Assembly (NCBI GenBank): GCA_000775715.1 | Contig: JRWQ01000010.1 | Coordinates: 83,413-147,412 of the forward strand | Direction of reading: 5' to 3' | Source of the DNA: Vibrio tubiashii | Lineage (GTDB): Bacteria; Pseudomonadota; Gammaproteobacteria; Enterobacterales; Vibrionaceae | Length of the DNA: 64,000 bases | Shown here: in pieces, positions 17,472 to 26,496 of the stretch | Layout of the letters: every line of letters begins with the position of its first letter | How positions within the stretch are numbered: the first letter of the stretch is position 1 | Translations under genes and position numbers: made by a program | The notes under the pieces: model-generated | What the model saw: the letters and a program-made list of their open reading frames with translations, nothing else | What the model was told of the DNA's origin: nothing | Database searches by the model: none

Positions 17472-18263
17472 GTGTCAATAGAGTTACTTTTTTCACTCCT
17501 GCTGCTTGGTGCTTTTGTCGGAGTAATGGCGGGGTTGTTGGGGATTGGTGGTGGCTTGATTGTCGTCCCTGCTTTACTGTTCCTATTACCTATGGCTGGC
17601 ATAGATGCCGACATTAGCATGCACATTGCGCTTGCCACTTCTCTTGCATCAATTATTGCCACCTCTGCCTCTTCAGCAGTCAATCATTTCAAACTGGGCA
17701 ACGTGGACGTGTTTGTTGTTAAGTGGCTGATGCCCGGTGTCGTTGTGGGAGGTTTCCTGGGCGCGAATGTCGCCGAGTGGATACCGACACAATATTTGCC
17801 CAAAGTGTTTGGCGTGATAGTGTTATTGCTTGCGATTCAAATGCTATTTTCTATTCGTGCTCAATCACAAAGAAGCATGCCGGGGAGCGCTGCTACGATA
17901 GCATATGGAACAGGTATCGGTGTGGTATCTAGCTTAGCGGGCATTGGTGGCGGTTCCTTGTCTGTTCCGTTCCTAAATAGTCATGGAATCGAGATGCGTA
18001 AAGCCGTTGGTTCATCATCTGTTTGTGGATGTTTGATCGCGATTTCAGGAATGATTGGTTTCATACTGCATGGTTATCAAGTGGAAGCATTACCCGCCTA
18101 CAGTGTTGGCTATGTTTATTTACCTGCGTTGATCGCTATTGCTTCGACCTCGATGTTGACTACTCGCATTGGAGCTAAGTTAGCAACATCGCTGCCGACT
18201 CCAACATTGAAAAAAGTATTTGCGGTATTTTTAATGTTCGTTGCAGGAACTATGTTGTTATAG
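17472..18263 (+). CDS. TauE/SafE-family membrane protein (probable anion exporter)
   Basis: This is a 263-residue integral membrane protein with about eight hydrophobic segments and two Gly-rich repeats (GLLGIGGGLIVVP near 20 and SLAGIGGGSLSVP near 155). That duplicated signature marks the TauE/SafE (DUF81) family, which moves sulfite, sulfoacetate and related organic anions. The actual substrate is unknown. It starts with GTG eight bases after ptsP and sits between ptsP and lgt, which are adjacent in E. coli. Confidence 0.88.
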   Translation: MSIELLFSLLLLGAFVGVMAGLLGIGGGLIVVPALLFLLPMAGIDADISMHIALATSLASIIATSASSAVNHFKLGNVDVFVVKWLMPGVVVGGFLGANVAEWIPTQYLPKVFGVIVLLLAIQMLFSIRAQSQRSMPGSAATIAYGTGIGVVSSLAGIGGGSLSVPFLNSHGIEMRKAVGSSSVCGCLIAISGMIGFILHGYQVEALPAYSVGYVYLPALIAIASTSMLTTRIGAKLATSLPTPTLKKVFAVFLMFVAGTMLL

Positions 18264-18321
18264 TGCACTCTCATCAATAATTACCTTAATTCGTCAGTTT
18301 TTTTAAAAGAGTAGTCCTTCT

Positions 18322-19131
18322 ATGTCTCAGGGATATTTAACCTTTCCAACTATCGACCCCATTCTAGTCTCTATTGGTCCTTTATCTATTCGCTGGTATG
18401 GACTTATGTACCTTGTAGGGTTCGTTTTTGCCCTTTGGTTGGCCAATCGTCGTGCAGACAAGCCAAATAGCGGCTGGACTCGTGAACAAGTCTCAGACCT
18501 TCTATTCGCTGGCTTTTTAGGCGTCGTGATAGGTGGCCGTGTCGGCTACGTGTTGTTCTACCATTTTGACCTATTCCTTGCTGACCCTCTGTACTTGTTT
18601 AAGGTATGGACAGGCGGAATGTCTTTCCACGGTGGTTTGCTTGGTGTGATTACTGCCATGTTCTGGTATGCGAAGAAAAACGGTCGCACCTTCTTTGGTG
18701 TGGCTGACTTTATCGCACCATTGGTGCCATTTGGCTTAGGTATGGGCCGTGTCGGTAACTTTATGAATGATGAGCTTTGGGGGCGTGTGACTGACGTGCC
18801 TTGGGCTGTAATGTTCCCAAGTGGTGGCTATTTACCGCGTCATCCATCGCAGCTCTATGAAGCCTTCCTTGAAGGTATTGTGTTGTTCTTTATCCTCAAC
18901 TGGTTTATCAAGCGCCCTCGACCTGCAGGCGCTGTTTCAGGGTTATTTTTGGCTGGATATGGTACATTCCGCTTCATCGTCGAATACTTCCGTGAACCAG
19001 ATGCGCACTTAGGGCTATTTGGTGACTTTATCTCGATGGGACAAATTCTATCGCTACCAATGGTAATTGGTGGTGCGCTAATGGTCGCCTGGGCATATAA
19101 ATTCAACAGTAAGACCGTCGCAAGCAACTAA
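18322..19131 (+). CDS. lgt: Prolipoprotein diacylglyceryl transferase
   Basis: Lgt transfers diacylglycerol from phosphatidylglycerol to the lipobox cysteine of prolipoproteins in the inner membrane. The 269-residue polytopic protein carries the family signature ([14 protein letters not shown] around 139-152) and GGMSFHGG, with its essential His. It lies ten bases upstream of thyA, as in E. coli. Its clients in this window include BamD, the M16 peptidase and the DUF2799-like lipoprotein. Confidence 0.95.
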   Translation: MSQGYLTFPTIDPILVSIGPLSIRWYGLMYLVGFVFALWLANRRADKPNSGWTREQVSDLLFAGFLGVVIGGRVGYVLFYHFDLFLADPLYLFKVWTGGMSFHGGLLGVITAMFWYAKKNGRTFFGVADFIAPLVPFGLGMGRVGNFMNDELWGRVTDVPWAVMFPSGGYLPRHPSQLYEAFLEGIVLFFILNWFIKRPRPAGAVSGLFLAGYGTFRFIVEYFREPDAHLGLFGDFISMGQILSLPMVIGGALMVAWAYKFNSKTVASN

Positions 19132-19141
19132 GGAAAATAGA

Positions 19142-19993
19142 GTGAAACAGTATTTAGAACTTTGTCAGCGTATCGTTGACCAAGGCGAATGGGTTGAAAA
19201 CGAACGTACAGGTAAACGTTGCTTGACGGTTATCAATGCGGATCTTTGTTACGATGTGGCTCGCAATCAGTTCCCGTTGGTGACAACGCGTAAAAGTTTC
19301 TGGAAGGCTGCCGTAGCTGAGTTACTTGGTTATATCCGAGGCTACGATAGTGCAGAAGATTTCCGTAAGCTTGGTACGAAAACATGGGATGCTAACGCAA
19401 ATCTAAATGATGCGTGGCTTAACAACCCTCACCGTAAGGGTGAAGATGACATGGGCCGTGTGTATGGCGTTCAAGGCCGTGCTTGGGCGAAGCCGGACGG
19501 TGGCCATGTCGACCAACTGCGTAAAATTGTTGATGATCTAACACGTGGCGTTGATGATCGTGGGGAGATCCTAAACTTTTATAATCCGGGTGAGTTCCAC
19601 ATGGGCTGCTTGCGTCCTTGCATGTACAGCCATCATTTCTCGCTGCTGGGGGATACTCTGTATTTAAACAGTACCCAACGCTCGTGTGATGTGCCCCTTG
19701 GCTTGAACTTCAATATGGTTCAAGTGTATGTGTTCCTAGCGATTATGGCCCAGATCACTGGTAAGAAAGCAGGCCAGGCATATCATAAGATTGTTAATGC
19801 GCACATCTATGAAGATCAGCTAGAACTGATGCGTGATGTTCAATTGAAACGTGAACCTCTAAAAGCGGCGACTTTCCATATCAACCCAGAGATTAAGTCT
19901 CTAGAAGACTTAGAAACTTGGGTGACGTTAGATGACTTTTGGATTGAAGGCTACGAGCACCACGACCCGATTAAGTATCCTTTCTCGGTTTAA
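19142..19993 (+). CDS. thyA: Thymidylate synthase
   Basis: ThyA makes dTMP from dUMP with methylene-tetrahydrofolate. The 283-residue protein keeps the nucleophile Cys160 (RPCMYSHHF) and the dUMP-phosphate loop [13 protein letters not shown]. The context after the catalytic Cys differs clearly from the E. coli enzyme (PCHAFFQF) and the protein is about 20 residues longer. It therefore belongs to the divergent branch found in Vibrio, though it sits at the ancestral lgt-thyA position. Confidence 0.94.
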   Translation: MKQYLELCQRIVDQGEWVENERTGKRCLTVINADLCYDVARNQFPLVTTRKSFWKAAVAELLGYIRGYDSAEDFRKLGTKTWDANANLNDAWLNNPHRKGEDDMGRVYGVQGRAWAKPDGGHVDQLRKIVDDLTRGVDDRGEILNFYNPGEFHMGCLRPCMYSHHFSLLGDTLYLNSTQRSCDVPLGLNFNMVQVYVFLAIMAQITGKKAGQAYHKIVNAHIYEDQLELMRDVQLKREPLKAATFHINPEIKSLEDLETWVTLDDFWIEGYEHHDPIKYPFSV

Positions 19994-20013
19994 GAATTCA
20001 ACATAGTCGATGC

Positions 20014-20046
20014 AAAGCGCTGGTTTAAACTGGCGCTTTTTTGTTA
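20014..20046 (+). terminator. Terminator of the rppH-thyA operon
   Basis: AAAGCGC and GCGCTTT form a stem around an internal AT-rich loop, followed by TTTTTG, 20 bases after the thyA stop. Confidence 0.75.
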
Positions 20047-20316
20047 TTGGGAGAGCGGTAACCTGTATAGCTATTGCTTACCAAGTCGCTTGAGGTGATT
20101 TTAGCCGTTAAATAAGCACTAAGCTATTTCTGCGCATACTTGTCGCAATAGCCACACAGGTCACTTCATCAGATATGTTTTGGCAGAGTAATGACGTTTC
20201 TATAGCAAAATCCACCTTCTTTACTAGAGCACAGGCTAGACATGAACGTTGCTTCTAGCATTACAGATATTTTGCGGCAGAAACGTTCTTACTCTGTTTT
20301 AAACAAGAGATACAAA

Positions 20317-20344
20317 AAAGCCCGCAACCTTAGTTGCGGGCTTT
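20317..20344 (-). terminator. Terminator of nptA
   Basis: A perfect 12-bp stem AAAGCCCGCAAC (20317-20328) / GTTGCGGGCTTT (20333-20344), with T-rich sequence on the minus strand side. It lies 23 bases after the nptA stop. Confidence 0.85.
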
Positions 20345-20366
20345 GTAATAAGCGATGGACTTTATA

Positions 20367-21512
20367 TTAAGCTGTTAGTGCTAGGATTATGCCTGGCAGT
20401 GCAACGAACACTGTGAATAGATAACCTGCTACAACCGCTTTGTTCTTCACAGCCATGTCAGAGATAAGGTCAGCGCCTTTCACTGGTAGTTCACGTAGGA
20501 ACGGAATACCGTAGATGAATACTGTTGCCATGATGTTGAACACTAGGTGTACTAGGGCAATTTGCAAAGCAAATACCGCGAACTCACCTGAAACGGCTGT
20601 TGCAGCAAGAAGTGCAGTAATACATGTACCAATGTTGGCACCTAGAGTGAACGGGTAAACATCACGAACTTTAAGAACACCTGAACCTACGAGTGGAACC
20701 ATTAAACTTGTTGTCGTAGAAGAAGACTGCACAAGTACTGTTACAATAGAACCAGATAAGATACCGTGGATAGGGCCACGACCGATTGCATTCTTTAGAA
20801 TCTCACGTGCACGGCCAACCATTAGGCTCTTCATTAGTTTGCCCATGACAGTGATAGCAACGAAGATAGTTGCAATACCTAGAACGATTAACAAAATACC
20901 GCCAACTTGGTCACCGAATGTCGCTAGTGGCTCTTTCACTGCGCTTACTACTGGCTTAGTTAGAGGCTTGATAAAGTTCAGGCCTTTAATGCTCATGTCA
21001 CCAGTCGCTAGGAATGGAGAGACCAACCAGTGAGAGATCTTATCCAGGATGCCAAACATCATTTCGATAGGCAGGAAGATAGCAACCGCTAACAAGTTAA
21101 AGAAGTCGTGGATGGTTGCACTGGCAAAAGCGCGTTTAAACTCTTCTTTACAGCGCACATGGCCAAGAGAAACAAGAGTGTTAGTAACGGTTGTACCGAT
21201 GTTTGCACCCATTACCATTGGAATAGCTGTTTCTACGGGAAGACCGCCGGCTACAAGGCCTACGATAATCGAGGTTACAGTACTAGAGGATTGGATAAGT
21301 GCAGTTGCGACTAGACCAATCATCAAACCTGCTACAGGGTGAGATGCGAATTCAAATAGAACTTTAGCTTGGTCGCCAGTTGCCCATTTGAAACCACTAC
21401 CTACCATAGATACTGCAAGAAGCAGCAGATATAACATGAATGCCAAGTTAGCCCAGCGCAACCAACGAGTCGTGCTCGAAATTGGCGCTGCTGTAGTAGT
21501 AGCTTGGTTCAT
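20367..21512 (-). CDS. nptA: Sodium-dependent phosphate transporter NptA
   Basis: This is a Na+/phosphate cotransporter (NptA type) of the inner membrane. The protein has 381 residues from the chosen ATG. It has two inverted halves, each with the signature QSSST (ALIQSSSTVTS and VLVQSSSTTTS), and a conserved GANIGTTVTN / GANIGTCITA pair. Another ATG lies two codons upstream (21518), but its GGAG would be too close, whereas the ATG at 21512 has GGAG nine bases away. It is divergent from nhaR. Confidence 0.92.
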   Translation of the reverse strand: MNQATTTAAPISSTTRWLRWANLAFMLYLLLLAVSMVGSGFKWATGDQAKVLFEFASHPVAGLMIGLVATALIQSSSTVTSIIVGLVAGGLPVETAIPMVMGANIGTTVTNTLVSLGHVRCKEEFKRAFASATIHDFFNLLAVAIFLPIEMMFGILDKISHWLVSPFLATGDMSIKGLNFIKPLTKPVVSAVKEPLATFGDQVGGILLIVLGIATIFVAITVMGKLMKSLMVGRAREILKNAIGRGPIHGILSGSIVTVLVQSSSTTTSLMVPLVGSGVLKVRDVYPFTLGANIGTCITALLAATAVSGEFAVFALQIALVHLVFNIMATVFIYGIPFLRELPVKGADLISDMAVKNKAVVAGYLFTVFVALPGIILALTA

Positions 21513-21922
21513 AATCATTTTCTCCGTGGACCGTTTAAATCTTAGTTTTGGTCTGTTGTTGAATCTGAAGGCGATGTTAGAGGGGAAATATTTCAGTAAT
21601 ATTACAGTTCTGTGTAAGCAATTTTTTTTTGCTGAGGTCTGCTGATATCTGTTGTAATTATATTTTTACGAGTTAATTAAGTGTTTGTTTTCATGGTGTT
21701 TATTCGGTTTTGTTTGCCAGATTTCTTGATGTGATTGAAATCGAAAAAATGGCAAATAAAATCACATGACTCGCTGCTTTATGACAGTTCGTTGTCATAT
21801 TGGAAATAAATTATTCGGTAAAAATGTTGTTTTTGGTATTTATAGTAGGTTTTGTCGAACTATTGTTGTCATGGGCAGGTTTTGCTATAACCAGAGCACA
21901 ACAATTAAAAGAGTTACGCTAT
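21513..21922. promoter_or_regulatory. Divergent nptA / nhaR regulatory region
   Basis: These 410 bases, with many T runs, hold both promoters. A 20-bp palindrome TATGACA-N6-TGTCATA lies at 21780-21799, about 125 bases before nhaR. A short direct repeat (GCTGAGGTCT, GCTGATATCT) occurs at 21633-21652. An upstream extension of the nhaR frame through this region is not credible. Confidence 0.5.
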
Positions 21923-22813
21923 ATGTCACACTTAAACTACAACCACCTCTACTATTTCTGGATGGTGTGTAAACAGGGTTCTGTTACCAAAGCTGCCGAT
22001 GCCTTATTCCTCACTCCTCAGACTGTGACTGGTCAGATAAAAGCGTTAGAAGAACGAATGGATGGCAAACTGACCAAGCGCAATGGGCGTAGTGTCGAGC
22101 CTACTGAATTAGGTCAGTTAGTCTTTAAGTATGCAGATAGAATGTTCGGTTTGAGCTATGAAATGCTCGATATCGTTAACTACAGTCAACGGTCTAATAT
22201 TCTATTTGATGTTGGTGTCGCGGATGCGCTATCAAAACGGTTGGTTAGTAAAATTTTGCTGACCACGGTACCAGATGATAACAGCATTCATCTTCGCTGT
22301 TTTGAATCGACTCATGAAATGCTATTGGAGCAACTTGCTCAACATAAGCTTGATATGATTTTGTCTGACTGCCCTGTCGACTCGAGTCAAAGCCCAGGCC
22401 TATATAGTAAGAAGCTAGGTGAAAGTGATATGAGCTTTTTTTGTTCTGGTAATGTTGATGATGCCAGTTTCCCTGCCATATTAGAGCAACGAAAATTGCT
22501 GATTCCTGGTAGCCGCACTGCAATGGGACGTAAGGTGCTTGAATGGTTTGATCGACAAGGATTACAGCCTAATATTCTAGGAGAGTTTGATGATGTTGCG
22601 TTAATGAAGTCATTTGCACGTTATCATCATGATGTCATCTTTCTCGCACCTTCACTCTATATGTCTGAAGTGGAGAGCGATCTGCCACTGCAATTGATTG
22701 GTCGTATTGATGAACTAAAGGAAGAGTACTATGTCATATTTGCTGAGCGTATGATTCAGCATCCTGCAGTGAAGAATGTTTGCGATGCAGATTTCACTAG
22801 CCTATTTAATTAG
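21923..22813 (+). CDS. nhaR: Transcriptional activator NhaR (LysR family)
   Basis: NhaR activates sodium/proton antiporter genes in response to Na+. In E. coli it also regulates biofilm polysaccharide genes. The 296-residue protein begins [19 protein letters not shown] and has a LysR winged helix (~5-65; [20 protein letters not shown]) followed by an effector domain closely matching E. coli ([16 protein letters not shown]). The frame is open further upstream, but the family start is clearly the ATG at 21923, with an AGAG 10 bases before. Confidence 0.94.
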   Translation: MSHLNYNHLYYFWMVCKQGSVTKAADALFLTPQTVTGQIKALEERMDGKLTKRNGRSVEPTELGQLVFKYADRMFGLSYEMLDIVNYSQRSNILFDVGVADALSKRLVSKILLTTVPDDNSIHLRCFESTHEMLLEQLAQHKLDMILSDCPVDSSQSPGLYSKKLGESDMSFFCSGNVDDASFPAILEQRKLLIPGSRTAMGRKVLEWFDRQGLQPNILGEFDDVALMKSFARYHHDVIFLAPSLYMSEVESDLPLQLIGRIDELKEEYYVIFAERMIQHPAVKNVCDADFTSLFN

Positions 22814-22942
22814 GTATTAAATTATTTGGATTATTACATAGTCTGTTACAATCTGATTAATAGTTGACATAATCCACGCTCATCAAAATGTACGTGATGA
22901 AATTCGTGGTTAATTTGAAGTGTAGTAAAGAGGTAGTCGTCG

Positions 22943-23236
22943 ATGGATCTGCAAGATATGGAAAAGAATTCTGCTCAGGCGGTGGTGTTGCTTAAGGCGA
23001 TGGCCAATGAGAGGCGTCTTCAAATCTTGTGTCTCCTGCATAATCAAGAGCTATCAGTCGGAGAATTATCAAGTAAGCTAGAGCTAAGTCAATCGGCATT
23101 GTCTCAACATTTAGCTTGGTTGCGCCGAGACGGCTTGGTAAATACTCGCAAAGAAGCCCAAACGGTTTATTACACTTTGAGCAGTGAAGAAGTGAAAGCA
23201 ATGATCCAACTATTGCATAATCTATATTGCTCTTAA
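22943..23236 (+). CDS. hlyU: Transcriptional regulator HlyU (ArsR/SmtB family)
   Basis: HlyU is a winged-helix activator of virulence genes in vibrios that displaces H-NS at its targets (for example rtxA or hlyA). The 97-residue protein carries the HTH around LSVGELSSKLELSQSALSQHLAWLRRDG. Cys30 and Cys96 correspond to the redox-switch Cys38 and Cys104 of V. cholerae HlyU. ArsR metal-site ligands are not seen. An AGAGG lies 10 bases before the start. It is a single gene with a shared terminator. Confidence 0.94.
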   Translation: MDLQDMEKNSAQAVVLLKAMANERRLQILCLLHNQELSVGELSSKLELSQSALSQHLAWLRRDGLVNTRKEAQTVYYTLSSEEVKAMIQLLHNLYCS

Positions 23237-23284
23237 AACGGCAGTAATGCTTTTTGAGTTGTCTCTGCTCATTTTTCAGACATA

Positions 23285-23310
23285 AAAAAACCGGCATTTG
23301 CCGGTTTTTT
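23285..23310. terminator. Bidirectional terminator hlyU / rpsT
   Basis: AAAAAACCGGCA and TGCCGGTTTTTT form a perfect stem around a TT loop between convergent genes. A/T runs on both sides serve both strands. Confidence 0.88.
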
Positions 23311-23335
23311 CTTTCACTGAGAAATCAAAATTCTA

Positions 23336-23596
23336 TTAAAGAGCTTTAATTGCAGCAGAGAAACGAGACTTATGACGTGCAGCTTTATTCTTGTGAATAA
23401 GGCCTTTAGTCGCCATGCGGTCTAGGATTGGTGTAACTGTAGCAAATGCTTCAGTTGCAGCAGCTTTGTCGCCTGCTTCGATAGCAGCAACAGTTTTCTT
23501 CATGTAAGTACGCATCATTGAGCGACGGCTAGCGTTGTGCTGACGACGTTTCTCAGCCTGGATAGCGCGCTTCTTAGCAGATTTACTATTTGCCAA
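23336..23596 (-). CDS. rpsT: 30S ribosomal protein S20
   Basis: S20 binds 16S rRNA early in 30S assembly. The 86-residue protein is Lys/Arg/Ala-rich and begins [12 protein letters not shown]. The start is the TTG at 23596, preceded by GGAG with 8 bases spacing. E. coli rpsT also starts with UUG, which is part of its translational autoregulation. The longer ATG-led frame (to 23611) is rejected because S20 proteins begin at ANSKSAKKR. Confidence 0.96.
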   Translation of the reverse strand: MANSKSAKKRAIQAEKRRQHNASRRSMMRTYMKKTVAAIEAGDKAAATEAFATVTPILDRMATKGLIHKNKAARHKSRFSAAIKAL

Positions 23597-23843
23597 GGGT
23601 CTAACTCCCAAAAACTTAGTTCAGTGACAATTTAAGGGCGAGGAATATCCCTCATTTGCGCTTAAATGTCAAATAATTTGTGCAAAAACCCATCGAGCCA
23701 AAGTAATTTTGGTTTGAAAGGTATTCACGGTTAAGATGGCGGGGATTCTAACAGTATTTTTTTTTCAATGCTAATACTAATCTGCTCCAGATATGACATT
23801 ACTGTTGTAAAGTAGAGCAAAATTTTCGATTCCCGAGGTAAAT

Positions 23844-25406
23844 GTGAGTAAACGTCTGCTCAAGTCTGGCATGATCGTGAGTGCTATGACCTTGATCTCT
23901 CGAGTTTTAGGCTTAGTTCGAGATGTTGTTGTGGCGAACCTAATGGGGGCAGGAGCAAGTGCTGATGTCTTCTTCTTTGCTAATAAAATTCCTAACTTTT
24001 TAAGACGACTATTCGCAGAAGGGGCGTTTTCTCAAGCCTTTGTACCTGTTTTGACTGAGTACCATGCCGCCGGAGATATGGATAAAACTCGTCAGTTGAT
24101 TGCACGGGCAGCGGGTACGTTAGGGGTGATTGTCTCTATTGTTACTCTATTAGGCGTCTTGGGCTCTGGTGTTGTCACGGCTCTATTTGGTTTTGGCTGG
24201 TTCCTTGATTGGTTCAATGGCGGGCCGTCAGCAGAGAAATTTGAGCTGGCGAGCTTTATGCTTAAAATCACTTTTCCTTACTTGTGGTTTATTACCTTTG
24301 TCGCTCTATCAGGCGCAATTCTCAATACCTTGGGTAAATTTGCCGTTTCTTCTTTTACTCCTGTCTTTCTTAACGTGATGATCATTTTGTCGGCGTGGTT
24401 TATTGCGCCTCAGTTGTCACAGCCTGAAATTGGTCTAGCCATTGGGGTATTCCTTGGCGGCTTGGTCCAGTTTTTATTTCAAATCCCTTTTCTTATTAAA
24501 GCAGGGGTAATGGTTAAACCTCAGTGGGGATGGCGCGATCCTGGTGTCATTAAGATCCGCACGCTAATGATCCCTGCTCTGTTTGGTGTATCAGTGAGTC
24601 AGATTAACTTGCTGTTCGATACCTTTATCGCCAGTTTTCTGCAAACTGGTTCAATCAGCTGGCTTTACTATTCTGATCGCTTGCTAGAGTTTCCTTTGGG
24701 TTTGTTTGGGATTGCCATAGCCACGGTTATTCTACCTGCTCTTTCTCGTAAACATGTTGACGCCCATAGTGATGGCTTTGCTCAAACCATGGATTGGGGA
24801 GTGCGTATGGTGATGCTGCTCGGTATCCCTGCCATGCTCGGCTTGATGGTTTTGGCTAAACCTATGCTGATGGTACTGTTTATGCGTGGTGAGTTTACTC
24901 CGCAGGATGTGACTTTCGCTTCTATGTCTTTAGTTGCCTATGCTTCTGGCCTGTTGAACTTCATGCTAATTAAGGTGCTTGCTCCGGGTTACTACTCACG
25001 TCAAGACACTAAGACTCCGGTTAAATACGGCATTATAGCTATGGTGACTAACATGGTCTTTAACGCGATATTTGCCTGGTTCTACGGCTATGTCGGTCTT
25101 GCTATCGCGACGGCGCTCTCTGCCTTTGTAAACATGTCTCTTCTATATAGAGGGTTGCACATCGCAGGGGTTTACCAGTTAACCTCAAAAACCCTGATGT
25201 TTGTCGCCAAGTTGGTTGTGGCTGGTGGCATCATGGTTGGTGCGGTTTTATGGCAACTTGAAGATATGAGTGTATGGCTGACTTGGAGCCTGTTTGAACG
25301 TGTCATAGCTCTAACGACTTTGATCGGTTTAGGGGCTGGTGCCTACTTAGTGACGGTCTATCTTCTGGGCGTACGTTTAAAAGACTTAAAAGCAGCGACA
25401 GACTAA
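23844..25406 (+). CDS. murJ: Lipid II flippase MurJ
   Basis: MurJ (MviN) flips lipid II across the inner membrane during peptidoglycan synthesis. The 520-residue protein has about 14 hydrophobic segments and the family signature SRVLGLVRDVVVANLMGAG near the N-terminus, including the central-cavity Arg residues. GTG is the start, with GAGG upstream. It is followed 90 bases later by ribF and divergent from rpsT. Confidence 0.95.
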   Translation: MSKRLLKSGMIVSAMTLISRVLGLVRDVVVANLMGAGASADVFFFANKIPNFLRRLFAEGAFSQAFVPVLTEYHAAGDMDKTRQLIARAAGTLGVIVSIVTLLGVLGSGVVTALFGFGWFLDWFNGGPSAEKFELASFMLKITFPYLWFITFVALSGAILNTLGKFAVSSFTPVFLNVMIILSAWFIAPQLSQPEIGLAIGVFLGGLVQFLFQIPFLIKAGVMVKPQWGWRDPGVIKIRTLMIPALFGVSVSQINLLFDTFIASFLQTGSISWLYYSDRLLEFPLGLFGIAIATVILPALSRKHVDAHSDGFAQTMDWGVRMVMLLGIPAMLGLMVLAKPMLMVLFMRGEFTPQDVTFASMSLVAYASGLLNFMLIKVLAPGYYSRQDTKTPVKYGIIAMVTNMVFNAIFAWFYGYVGLAIATALSAFVNMSLLYRGLHIAGVYQLTSKTLMFVAKLVVAGGIMVGAVLWQLEDMSVWLTWSLFERVIALTTLIGLGAGAYLVTVYLLGVRLKDLKAATD

Positions 25407-25496
25407 GCATAATTGGTATATAATCCGTCGGTTTCACGCAACGTTAATTCTTATTTAGAGAATTTGTAACCTATAAACAAGTTTTAGTAGTCTTCA

Positions 25497-26441
25497 ATGG
25501 AATTGATTCGAGGTATTCATAACATCAAGCCACACCACCAAGGGTGTGTGTTGACGATCGGAAACTTCGACGGTGTCCACCTCGGGCATCAGGAAGTGTT
25601 AAACCAAGTGTCTGCGCAAGCGAAAAAGCTAGGTTTACCGTCTACGGTAATGACATTTGATCCTCAGCCATTGGAGTTGTTTGCTAAAGATAGAGCGCCA
25701 GCGCGATTAACTCGCCTCAGAGACAAATATGTTCAGCTGAGCAAATTAGAGTTAGAGAGATTACTGTGTGTAAACTTTAATCATCAGTTCGCCAATCAAA
25801 GTGCTGACGAGTTTATTGCTGACTTGTTGGTGAAGCGTTTGGGTGTTAAGTTTCTTGTCGTAGGTGATGACTTTTGCTTCGGTCGCGGTCGTAAAGGCAA
25901 CTTTGCGATGCTGCAAGACGCGGGCAAAAAGTATGGTTTTGAGGTAGTCAGTACTCATAGCTTTTGTTTACAGCAGTTACGCGTGAGTAGCACTGCAATT
26001 AGAGAAGCGTTAGCGCAAGACAACTTATTACAAGCAAAACAGATGCTTGGGCGTGATTACAGCATTAGTGGCCGAGTGTCACATGGCCGAAAATTGGGTA
26101 GGACCATTGGTTTTCCTACGGCTAACATCCCACTAAAACGCTGTGTATCGCCAGTCTCTGGTGTCTTTACCGTTCAGGCTTTAGGCTTGGGCGATGAACC
26201 GATTGGAGGCGTTGCCAATATTGGTAACAGACCAACGGTGAATGGTGTACGCCAACAATTAGAAGTACATTTATTTGACTTTAAGGCCAATTTATATGGT
26301 AAACAGTTAGAAATTGTACTTTTAGATAAGATTCGTGATGAGCACAAATTTGATTCATTCGAAGCTTTAAAACAACAAATTGAATTGGATGCTGAGGCAG
26401 CAAGGGTGTGGCTGCGTCAGTATAAAGCCCAAGCGGTTTAG
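25497..26441 (+). CDS. ribF: Bifunctional riboflavin kinase / FAD synthetase
   Basis: RibF converts riboflavin to FMN and then FAD. In the 314-residue protein, the N-terminal adenylyltransferase domain has GNFDGVHLGHQ (the HxGH-type motif, ~22-32) and the STAIREAL motif near 165. The C-terminal kinase domain has GRKLGRTIGFPTANI. It is first in the conserved ribF-ileS-lspA-fkpB-ispH cluster. No FMN riboswitch was seen upstream. Confidence 0.95.
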   Translation: MELIRGIHNIKPHHQGCVLTIGNFDGVHLGHQEVLNQVSAQAKKLGLPSTVMTFDPQPLELFAKDRAPARLTRLRDKYVQLSKLELERLLCVNFNHQFANQSADEFIADLLVKRLGVKFLVVGDDFCFGRGRKGNFAMLQDAGKKYGFEVVSTHSFCLQQLRVSSTAIREALAQDNLLQAKQMLGRDYSISGRVSHGRKLGRTIGFPTANIPLKRCVSPVSGVFTVQALGLGDEPIGGVANIGNRPTVNGVRQQLEVHLFDFKANLYGKQLEIVLLDKIRDEHKFDSFEALKQQIELDAEAARVWLRQYKAQAV

Positions 26442-26496
26442 TTCGCTGCTTGGCATAATGTCTAACTGTCACCCAACACAACGGAATTAAGAATCG

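Larger units (their letters stand above)
19994..20366. other. Intergenic region after thyA with two terminators
   Basis: The thyA terminator is the stem AAAGCGC (20014-20020) / GCGCTTT (20033-20039) plus a T run. The nptA terminator is at 20317-20344. The 270 bases between contain an ATG-led frame at 20242 that runs through the nptA terminator and is not credible as a gene. No other feature is seen. Confidence 0.6.

Noticed and set aside
20242..20370. ATG-led 42-codon frame between thyA and nptA
   Set aside because: It reads through the nptA terminator hairpin and overlaps the nptA end; it lacks a ribosome-binding site.
21800..21922. Upstream extension of nhaR encoding a hydrophobic segment
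   Set aside because: The extension looks membrane-like and is absent from the LysR family; NhaR begins at [12 protein letters not shown].
11380..22845. Shared word ATTTGGATTATTACAT near 11376-11391 and 22823-22838
   Set aside because: A 16-base match between two AT-rich intergenic regions is expected about once by chance in 64 kb, and the flanks do not align.
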